Shown here: one piece after another, positions 54,977 through 64,000 of the stretch
Layout: every line of letters starts with the position of its first letter
Position numbering within the stretch: position 1 is the stretch's first letter
Origin: Cephalotus follicularis
Taxonomy: Eukaryota > Streptophyta > Magnoliopsida > Oxalidales > Cephalotaceae
Direction of reading: 5' to 3'
Length of the DNA: 64,000 nt
Assembly (NCBI GenBank): GCA_001972305.1
Contig: BDDD01000351.1
Coordinates: 94,157-158,156, forward strand
Notes under the pieces: model-generated
What the model was told of the DNA's origin: nothing
What the model saw: the letters and a program-made list of their open reading frames with translations, nothing else
Databases searched by the model: none
Program-made: the position numbers and the translations under genes

Positions 54977-57906
54977 TGTCACGCCCCGAATCATGAGGAA
55001 ACCCCCACAACTCAACACGTGAACACCGTCCCTTCAATCCATTCATATCATAATATAAATCATACTCCAAAAGTTCTATAAATTTAAAACTTTAAATCAA
55101 AGTCATGCAAGCGGAATAATCAATTCAAATAAAAACTAACTCTTAGAATTTCCCGAAAATAGGGCATGATGTATTTGTTTATCGGACTATTCCCCCTATA
55201 AAGAAAAACACATTTATATATATCCGTACTCCCGAAGGAGGAATCAACAGTTTATAAATTTAGGCTCAGCCCTCAAATGCCATAACTAACTCAGAACGAC
55301 ATCATTCTAATCTCAAGTGATGAACCCATGCATATCCAATATATCAACACACACTTCTTAAGCACTGCCACATGTCGGCAGGTTGATAGCTGAAATAAAA
55401 AATGTTTATAGATTGTCTCTTATACATGGAGTCCTTTTACCAACTTAAATACACAAAATAAAATATAATTATTAAATCATAATATACCTTAGACATCCCA
55501 TCAGTCTCGGTCTATCTCATTGCAATCCTTTACCTATGCCTGACTCATTCCATTACAATGAAATGGGTCAGCGACATATAGTCGGGTAGGTATACTGTAT
55601 GCTATGCATACGACAGTATAACAGTATGCAATGTATGCATCAGTGTAACAGTGTGACAGTGTACAGTATAACAATATGTATGCATGGCATGTTATATATA
55701 TATGAATGACAATTGCGGACAGTTTCGGTATACCAACCGTCCCTAAGCAGTGGTATACTTAGCTAGTCCTAATCACATCAATGGCCATAGGCCTGCAGAC
55801 ACTCTGTACAAGCAATCCATAATCATCCATGGGAACAAAAAATCCGTAAGGTCAAGTACTCCTCTGCCTCTCCGGCCCGAGATAGTAGCCCCCACTGTTC
55901 ATGCACCCTCTGTGCCATAGCAGTGTGGAACATAGGATAACACCGGCCACATAATCCGTATCGTACCATAATCCTAGACCCGAAGGTACTAACCCATAAT
56001 AGAGATCTCTATGAGCTGTGTCATGCATGACATACTGTGTCCGTAGACACACCATATCTGTATCCCTCAACAATGCGGTGATTTCTCAAGTCACCCAAAA
56101 AGGGAGGAAACTGTAACCATAAAATATGTGGCCTGCATCCATAATTCTCCATGACGGAAATGAAGAATTATGAACGGGTTATCTCGTAAGGTCTCAAACA
56201 ACCATATCCATACCAAACCCCTAACCCGTAACTGTATTTCTGTGAAAATGATAGGGACCTAATAGAAAGGATCGCATAGGATCCACATCCGTCAAAACCG
56301 TTTATAAAACCATTTTCGGTAACCGTTTGTAAAACCGTTTCCGTATCCATATTTTCGAAACCGTAAAAACCGTTTGTTGCTCCCTATCAAAGTTTATAAA
56401 ACAATGGAGAGGAAGTTCGACTAGAATATCCGCTTTCAGACATCCCAATCAAACTATCCTAACCATCCGTTGAAAACCATTTTGAAAGCTATTGAAAACC
56501 ATTTCGAAATCCATTGAAAACCATGTTGTATAAAATCTCCTTTTTATAAAACATTCTTTAAAGATTCATTTGAAAATTGATCCGTAGTTTAAAAGTGTTA
56601 CAAGAGGATTTCCATAGGCTACAAGGCTTTAGGGAAGCTTCCTATGAAATCCATTGAAAATAAAACCGTTTGGGATTGAAAATCATGTAAAACCATAAAA
56701 TTCGGATAAACATAGCCTTAAGTGTCGATGCCTTTGCACTAGGCGTCGACGGTTAAGGCATTATGCCTTAAGCGTCAACGCATAGCCGTTTACAACGCAT
56801 AAGCGACGATCAATTACGCATGAGTGTTGATTAATCAACACAAAGCGTTAATTGATCAACCCCAAGGCATCGACGGTTTGTCAAAAAATGGGCAGTTCAT
56901 CAATAGTTCAAGAAAACCATATGAAAATCCATTTCAAGTCAGTTTACAATTGTTCAAAAGAAGTTATAATCTCCAAACATAAATTGAAACTCAAAACCAG
57001 TTTCAAAAACCATTAAAATCCATTTTCAAAACCCTTGAATTGAGAGAAGGCGGAATTCAACTTCTCTCGATTCTCCGTCCCGTCCGTATACCCATACACA
57101 GTGAATTAAACATGAAATCATCAATCATGCATAACCGTAACAACACAATCATCAATTAACAGTCGAATCAATCCATACAATCCGTGCAAAATGCATGAAT
57201 GCAAGCAAATACTATAACCTACCTCAACAGTGACAATTGAGCTTGGAAACCTCATATCCTTGGTCAATCTCTTCACACTGCATACACAATACATTTCCGT
57301 TACACTCTACACATAGGAATCAAACACAGTCACCACTGGAGCTCCGTCCAGATTCCAACCATCACACTAGGGCTCCAACCGTATCACCATCAGCCTCTAA
57401 ATCGGCTGATCTACACATAATTACCACAGAACCACCGTCACTCCCCGCGAAACTCGCTGTCACGGCCGGCAGGGAGTCCGACTCATTGAGTATACTCGCC
57501 GATCATCAACAACTCCGGCCACCTCACAAACGGACCTCCACAAGACTCGTTCTACACATCCCTACCCGAGACTCACTGTGACTCGATGCCAAACGTCATG
57601 TCACAGGCGATAGCAAGATAAACTCACTAAGTCAACTCGGCAATTGATTTCAGGCCGATTCTGGAGGAAACACGCCTCAGCGGTCATCACGATGGGTGTA
57701 GCTGGTTTTCACGATGAAAATCCGCCCCACCCACGAGGATAACCGGCTGTGGAAGTGCACGATAGTGACGCCACGCTCGAGGAGGAAGAAGGAAAAAGAG
57801 GGAGAAGGAGAGGAAGAGACTTACCGCAATGGAGCTCACCTCTTCTCTTCCTGGTCGCCATCCCGGTGCCTCATACCTGACGCTCTCTCCCTTTCTCTCC
57901 CGCTCT

Positions 57907-57951
<45 letters not shown>

Positions 57952-59271
57952 GTCATCCCTTTCTTTTCTTAAGAGTCTGGTGTTTCTAGAAAATGCCCCC
58001 ATAAAGTGGGTCTTGCAATGGTTCTCCTCACAGTCCTCTCACAATCAGTGTCCCTTGTAGGTCCATCCATAAAGTTGATCCGGTGATGCCTCTGTCAGAC
58101 TAAGCGGCTACCTCCCTAACCCCATGACAAAGTGGAGAATGGAAGTGGGTTATCTCGTCAGAGCTCAACAATGTCAAGCAAAGTTATGATCAGAGAGGTC
58201 TGCCTGCAAGTACAAGGCCTACCTTCTATTACCGAGGTTTACCTTCTAGTGCCGATGTTTGACTTCTAGTACCAAGGTCTGCGTTCGAGTACGAGGTCTT
58301 GCCTTCATATACGAGGTCTGCCTTCGAGTACCGAGGTCTACCATCTAGTACGAGATCTGCCTTCTAGTACAAGGCCTGTCTTCTAGTACAAGGTTTGCCT
58401 TCAAGTACTGAGGTCTTGCCTTCAACTACTGAGGTTTGCCTTCATGTACAAGGTATGCCTTCTAGTACGAGGTCTTGCCTTCAGCCTTCAAGCACCAAGG
58501 TTTGCCCTCGAGTATCGAGGTCCACCTTCAAGTATTGCGGTCCGCCTTCAAGTATTGAGATCTGCCTTCAAGTTCTAAGCTCCGACTTCAAGTACCGAGG
58601 TCTGGATCGGCAGAGAGATGATATTAGGCCTATAACCTTTAACTCTCAATTTTCTCGCTTATTTCTATTTTAATCAGTCATGCATTGGGTCAATCACCCT
58701 AGCTCATGCATCTAGTCCTGATCTAGTAGTTCATAACCGTATAATCCATCATTCAAGGCAGAAATATGCATGAGTTCAAAGCATATATGTAGAGCCTACG
58801 TCGATAACTAACGAGTTGCAGATCTGTAAGAGTTTGCTGCTAAAAACCTTGATCATGTTCTTCCTTCATGTTCTACACACCGCTAGTAGCCAAGGACTCC
58901 TTCTTTACTTGATTTTTCCCACACTCTCTCTAAGAGTGACACTGAAAGCGAAGTACCAAGCTTCAGTGTGGAGGGGGAAGAAGGAGAAATGGTGAGGAAG
59001 AGATCCGCAAAGAGGAGGAACTCGTGGTTCACTTGCTCCCCCCATGAACGGCCGGCGGTAATTGCCCACTGTTCCTTTCTCTATCTTCCTCTAGAACAGG
59101 AGGCGAGAGAATGAGAATGAAAGAGTTGACCATCTATAGAGACTTTCACAGGCGGAAAATCCAGAAACCTGCCCTATCTAGAAATAGCCAAAAGACAAAT
59201 ATGAAAATATCATATACATGCCACGCCATCATACGGAATTGGACAATATTATATAAGTACAAGCAGTTACA
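54977..59271 (-). repeat. Gypsy-3 3' LTR
   Basis: It ends (left) at TGTCACGCCCCG and shares with S1 the phrases ACTCCCGAAG and GAGGAATCAACAG. The right border is set tentatively at GCAGTTACA (59271) because a polypyrimidine stretch, TTCCTCCCCTC, follows. 56717-56880 holds AAGCGTCAACG, GGCGTCGACGGTTAAG and related motifs. A CT microsatellite lies at 57911-57948. The unusual length and the separate blocks after 58000 suggest another insertion inside it. Confidence 0.65.
58195..58625 (+). repeat. Tandem array of about 20 bp units
   Basis: About 20 degenerate copies of a unit like AGGTCTGCCTTCAAGTACCG run head to tail. Unit length varies from 19 to 21 bp and sequence varies by several bases. The array lies within the Gypsy-3 LTR block and has no counterpart in S1. 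Confidence 0.9.
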
Positions 59272-59899
59272 TATAAAACTCAAGGCTTACTTCCTCCCCT
59301 CATTGGAGAAATCTCATCCCGAAATTCCTTAGGTTAAAACATGTAAGGGTACAATGCATTCATTTCATCCTCATGTCCTATGTGGCTTTCTCAAGCCCAA
59401 AACATAATCAGTCATTAATCACCCCCTGAGATCTATAGACACATACGATCTACCATTTGTATATGACCGTCCCATACAGGCGTATAGGAATGGGATCAAA
59501 TCAATAATCATCTAGGGATCCATCCCATAATCATTCCATAACCTTTCCATGACTATGCTTTACCATACACACCAGGTAGTTAGGGTTGTTGATCCTTCGA
59601 ATATAATCATCAAATCCCTATATAAAAGGAATTAATGGTCCCCTTTTTCATTGGAATAATGGATCAGAACAAAACTTTATCATCTCTAACCATTCGATCC
59701 ATGACCATACAATCCGTAACTGTACAATCCGTAACTATATAACCCATTCCATCGCCATTTAGCGTCCATATCATTCCAAAACCATCTCTGTATATATATA
59801 TATATGAGTTCTCATTGACGTTCTTCGTCGTTTCTTGCACAAACTTTGGTCCCAAAAGACTCTGTTCACTTACTTCAAACCAACAAATTGGGGTTCTTC

Positions 59900-60720
59900 A
59901 CTTCCTATCATAGAGAGCCTCGAATGGTGCCATTCTAATACTGGTATGACAACTGTTATAATATGAGAACTCTACTAACGGCAGATGTTCATCCCAACTG
60001 CCATCCGCATGCCCACAGCATGTCTTCTAGAGTATAAATAGTTCACTCATATTGGCCATCAGTTTGAGGGTGAAAAGCTATGCTAGAGTTTAATTGGGTA
60101 CCATATGCGGTTTGTAGCTTCTTCCAAAACAGCTATGTAAATCGGGGGTCTCTGTCGGACACCACACTTATTGGTACTCCATGAAGCCTTACAATCTCTG
60201 TTACGTACAAGGATGCCAACCATTCAAAAGAATACATTGTCTTGATCGCTAGAAGATGAGCAGACTTGGAAAAGCAATCGACGATAACCCATATGGCATC
60301 GTGGTTAGTCCTTGTTCTTGGCAACCCAGATACAAAATCCATGGCAATATGCTCTCATTTCTATTGAGCAACAGGCAGTGGCTGAAGTAGTCCAGCAGGC
60401 CTCTGGTGTTCTGCCTTGATTCGCTGGCATGTCAGACAGGAAGAAACATATTATGCTATTTCCCTCTTCATATCATCCCACCAGTAATTAAGCTTCAGAT
60501 CTCGGTACATCTTGCTAATCGCCGGATGCACTAAGAAACTGGAGCGATGGCTTACAATAGCAATTCATCCTACAGCTCTTGATGTCAGGAACACATATTC
60601 TGTCCTGAAACTTTATCAATCCGTCACCATGGATAGAGAATTCGGGCTTCTAACCACCCTATTCATTTGATTCAGCTTTAAGCAAGATTCCATCCACCTT
60701 CTTTGCTTCATGGTCAGGTC
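59900..60720 (-). pseudogene. Gypsy-3 integrase
   Basis: Minus-strand remnants: PANQGRTPEACWTT near 60430, HIAMDFVSGLPRTRTNHDAIW near 60340, [38 protein letters not shown]. Core acids are visible with stops at about 60129 and 60050. After LLGPKFVQETTKNV (about 59845) the expected C-terminal and chromodomain are gone, replaced by AT-rich and GTTACGGATT-type repeats at 59660-59810. Confidence 0.8.
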
Positions 60721-61437
60721 CATTTAGGAGAAAAACTGCTTTAAACTTTTGTGATCTGTATATACTTCAAACTTCGTACCATACAGATAATGTCTTCATT
60801 TGCGTAGAGCATGGGCTAACGCTGCAAATTCTAGGTCATGAGTGGAATAACTTACTCATGATGTTCTAACTTTCGTTGAGACATTGGCACTCACTTCCCC
60901 ATACAACTTCAAAACACAATTCAAATTGTTTCCTTCATAACTATCATCCCATACAATCACCGTCCTTTCTGTGTCGATCGGTTCAAAACGTAGCAATCCG
61001 TGAGAACCTTTCGACAAGGCAGCGGTAATAGCCCGCTAAGTCTAAGAAACTACGGATCTCAGTCACGTTGGTTGGTCGTTCCAATCCTTCGTTGCTTCTA
61101 TCCTCGTTAGAACCACAGATGAACCGGCACTGGAGACAATGTGACTGAGGAGAACTACCTCCGATAACTAAAATTCATATTTACTGAACTTGGCATACCA
61201 TCAACGATCTCGCAAGCCCCGCCATGCTCAGCGCAACTGCTTCCCATGGCATTCCGTAGACTTGGAATGCAATAACACATCATCGAAGATCATGATGATT
61301 TTGTCAAGATGTGGATTACACACCCCTTTTCGTAAGATTCACGAATGCAGTAGGGCATTGGTCTCCCTAAACGACATTATGATCGATTCATAAAGTCCAT
61401 ATCGTGACTTGGAGGCTGCCGATAACAATACATATCC
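60721..61437 (-). pseudogene. Gypsy-3 RT palm to RNase H
   Basis: SRYGLYESIIMSFRETNA at 61430-61340, the catalytic box degraded to MIFDDVLLHSKS near 61290, GHIVSSAG-like sequence near 61145, EIRSFLDLAGYYRCLV near 61040 and traces of RNase H (IVWDDSYEG near 60960). Many stops occur. Confidence 0.7.
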
Positions 61438-61700
61438 GTATCGATCCATCCCTAGAATCACTTCAAACTCATCCATCGGCAACACTAAGAGGTTTGCCAT
61501 CATATAAGGTCGGCTATCTCTATAGCCAACACTCACACACCCATTCGGGATTAATAGATTCTCCTATTGGGGTGTTAACTTATGAAACATTCCATAAAGG
61601 TTCGGATTTCACATCAGCATGACATATGAATTATAAGGCAATGCATGAATAGAGTGAACCCAGATCCATAAAAGTCCATACTATCTATAAGTAGATAAGA
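61438..61700 (-). pseudogene. Gypsy-3 protease, N-terminal part, displaced
   Basis: A DSG-like segment (TFMDLGSLYSCIAL near 61675, with Leu for the catalytic-loop Ser) and GYRDSRPYMMANLLVLPMDE followed by FEVILGMD. The segment then passes directly into RT palm sequence. The matching C-terminal half of the protease is upstream at 62616. Confidence 0.65.
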
Positions 61701-61999
61701 ACAATACCTCCAAATGCTGAAACAGATCCTTATGTAGCCCTTTGGTCCATAACACAACTCTACTCTTCTGGAGGCATCAATCCCAAAGACCGTTTACCTT
61801 GACCTCTTCTCGCATGAGAAGGTGAACCAGTACCAGGGTGGTCCTGATACAGCTGTTAAAATCACGACTTGGCTGATAGGCGATACCCTGGTCTCAATGA
61901 AATTCTCCTTGAGACTAACCCATACCTTGTCCTTACTGACTCTCAGAACCATACCGTTCACGGGACACTCTCTAAGATGTTCTTGGAATGTTTCCAACT

Positions 62000-62616
62000 C
62001 TAATCCTTAGCTAATGATGTTTCAACTTAGAGAACACTGAAGCACCTTTCAATTGATTAAAAAATTCATCATTGTACGACAACGGGTACTTCTCCTTAAC
62101 AGTACTCTATGCAGTTGCCGATAATCAATGCACATTTAGAGGGATCCATCCTTTTTCTTCACAACAACTTAGGTGTTCCTCAGGGAGAAACACTTAGCCT
62201 GATAAAACCTCTATCGAGTAACTCCTGCAATTGAACTTTCAACTCCTTCGACTCAGGAGGGGCCATACGATAGGAGTTATCGATATCGGTGCCGTCTTTG
62301 GAAGCAAATCAATCACAACTCTGAATCCCTCTCTGGAGGTAAGGATGTCAACTCCTCCGGAAACACATCCGGGTATTCACAGAAAACTGGAACATCCTCC
62401 AACCTCGGTACTCCTTTCCCTGTTATCGGTCACATATTCCAAGTATCCACTGCAACCATGTCTCAACAGTGTGTTGGCATGGATAGCGGAAACCTTATGA
62501 ACTGACAGGTGCTCTAAGGTTCCAATAAACTGGAACTGAGATTGTCCTGGCACACTGAAGATCATAACCTTCCTGCAACAATTCATATGGGCATACTGTG
62601 CTTCTAACCAATCCAT
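62000..62616 (-). pseudogene. Gypsy-3 protease C-terminus and RT start, displaced
   Basis: It starts MDWLEAQYAHMNCCRKV (protease end), then [52 protein letters not shown], a KKDGS block and MCIDYRQL near 62110 and, after frameshifts, GASVFSKL near 62030. It would fit exactly between the two neighbouring segments at 61437/61438, so the block order is swapped. Confidence 0.68.
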
Positions 62617-62639
62617 CCCATATCTAACAGATCCATAAC

Positions 62640-63154
62640 CATCTGTTCCATATCCATCCGTTTGGTGACAATAGAAAGGTTAACTAAATACACATACTGT
62701 CCATACCAGCATATATAAGTAGTTAACCATATACCATCATCTAACTATACCATTCCATAACCACCGTACCATTTCGTAATTGTACTGTTTCTTAACCATG
62801 CTATTTCGTAACCGTACCATCAGCCCATATCATAAAACCATGAGACTAAGTCAATTTGCCTGCCCTCAGGCTCCCCTCCTTTTTCCTTCCACATTTACCT
62901 TGTATAAGAGACAAAAGAATCAGCTATCGATTTCCATAATCATAATCCAAGATGATTACAGAATCACAATTCATCAATATCACTCAATTCCATTAAGAGC
63001 AAACGTATCCATATCACTTAACCTCTAAGAACTCAACATAACACTTATTATTATTCTGTTATTCCAATTGACTCCAAATAGAACTTTATCTCCATCAATC
63101 ATTCTCAATTCCCAATAGCCAAGGACTCTAACCTGGTGTATCCAGAATAACCTC
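62640..63154 (-). other. Gypsy-3 leader and gag region, not recognisable
   Basis: Short repeats of CCATATC, CCGTACC and TAACCATACC occur between 62640 and 62850. No gag domain or zinc knuckle could be read. Confidence 0.4.
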
Positions 63155-63166
63155 GCTCTGATACCA
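63155..63166 (-). other. Gypsy-3 primer binding site
   Basis: The minus strand reads TGGTATCAGAGC three bases after the LTR end at 63170: initiator tRNA-Met type. Confidence 0.88.
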
Positions 63167-63169
63167 GAC

Positions 63170-64000
63170 TGTCCCGCCATGAACCGTGAGGAAACCCCCA
63201 TTACTCGACACGTAAACACCGTCCCTTCAATCCATTCATATCATAATATAAATCATACTCCAAAAGTGCTATAGATTTAAAACTTTAAATCAAAGTCATG
63301 CAGGTGGAATAATCAATTCAAATAAAAACTAGCTCTTAGAATTTCCTGAAAATCGGGCATGATGTATTCGTTTATCGGACTATGCCCCATGTAAAGAAAA
63401 ACACATTTATATATATCTGCACTCCCGAAGCAGGAATCAACTGTATATAAATTTGGGCTCAGCCCTCAACAGCCACAACTAACTCAGAACTACATCATTC
63501 TAATCTCAAGTGATGAACCCATGCATATCCAATACATAAACACACATTTCTTAAGCACTGCCACATGCCGGCAGGTCGATAGCTGAAATAAAACATGTTT
63601 ATAGATTGTCTCTTATACATGGAGTCCTTTTACCAACTTATATACACAAAATAAAATATAATTATTAAATCATAATATACCTTAGACATCCCATCCGTCT
63701 CGGTCTATCTCATTGCAATCCTTTACCTGTGCCTGACCCATTCCGTTACAATGAAATGGGTCAGGGATATATAGTCGGGTAGGTATACTATATGCTATGC
63801 ATGCGACAATATAACAATATGCAATGTATGCATCAGTGTAACAATGTGATAGTGTATAGTATAACAATATGTATGCATGGCATGCCATATATATATATGA
63901 ATGACAATTACGGACAGTTTCGGTATACCAACCGTCCCTAAGCGGTGGTATACTTAGCTAGTCCTAATCATATCAAAGGCCATAGGCCTGCAGACACTCC
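63170..64000 (-). repeat. Gypsy-3 5' LTR, partial
   Basis: It starts (left, U5 end) TGTCCCGCCATG and is collinear with 54977-55800, including CACGTGAACA/CACGTAAACA, ACTCCCGAAG and GAAATGGGTCAG. It continues past the window end. Confidence 0.88.

Larger units (their letters stand above)
54977..64000 (-). mobile_element. Gypsy-3: decayed chromovirus-like Gypsy element, cut by window end
   Basis: Its 3' LTR (54977 to about 59271) and the inner part of its 5' LTR (63170-64000) share sequence such as CAATCCATTCATATCATAAT. A PBS at 63155-63166 directly inside 63170 proves the orientation. The internal part is only about 3.9 kb and scrambled: no gag was recognised, protease and RT blocks are out of order, and integrase lacks its C-terminus. 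It entered the 5' LTR of O. Confidence 0.85.

Noticed and set aside
57687..57989. Frames with RERERE and SLSLSL runs
   Set aside because: Translations of the CT microsatellite at 57911-57948.

Overview
This window looks like nuclear DNA from a flowering plant. It is AT-rich, the one clearly recognisable host gene has short GT-AG introns, and nearly everything from about 8.4 kb onward is LTR retrotransposon. Copia elements resemble the SIRE/Maximus lineage. Gypsy elements are of the Tat type (two RNase H domains plus an antisense accessory gene) and the Tekay/chromovirus type (chromodomain). The species cannot be named from the sequence alone.

Layout. 1-968 is an edge-truncated SIRE-type LTR on the minus strand. 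969-8418 is low-copy or decayed DNA. It holds a terminal-inverted-repeat unit (2800-4251) with organelle-like cargo, the last two exons of a queuine tRNA-ribosyltransferase accessory subunit 2 (QTRT2) gene (5645-6002), and a possible solo Copia LTR (about 7358-7735).

8419-54976 is one old Tat-like Gypsy element, called O here, lying on the minus strand and blown apart by nested insertions. Its antisense accessory gene (plus strand, 8612-47150) is split by a 3.6 kb solo LTR (S1, 9181-12799, TSD TTAGG), a SIRE-type Copia element (SIRE-a, 13656-25187, TSD AAAGG) and a Tekay-type Gypsy element (25641-46745, TSD GAAAC/GAAAA). SIRE-a is itself hit by a Tekay-family solo LTR (S2, 19117-21394, TSD CCTTA). 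The Tekay element is hit by a second Copia element (SIRE-b, 28738-39979, TSD TTCTC), which contains an oppositely oriented fragment of a third family (SIRE-c, about 33102-37415). The gag/protease junction of O carries another solo LTR (S3, 52018-53614, TSD CATAT). The 5' LTR of O is broken at 54977 by a further Gypsy element (Gypsy-3) that runs past the window end.

Most interesting signals. (1) LTRs of unrelated superfamilies carry the same dispersed short motif arrays. CAGTCGGCTG is shared by SIRE-b and Tekay-family LTRs, and a CGTCGACGGTTAA-like motif is shared by SIRE-a and Gypsy-3. All variants centre on a GTCGAC-like palindrome. (2) In both SIRE-a and SIRE-b the family's own LTR motif reappears just upstream of a TATA box and the 3' accessory ORF, which suggests an internal promoter co-regulated with the LTR. 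(3) The SIRE-b accessory ORF (370 codons) is intact although the rest of its element is ruined. (4) A 111 bp near-perfect inverted repeat sits in the rearranged SIRE-b 5' LTR. Family names rest on motif recognition by eye; no alignment or database search was run.
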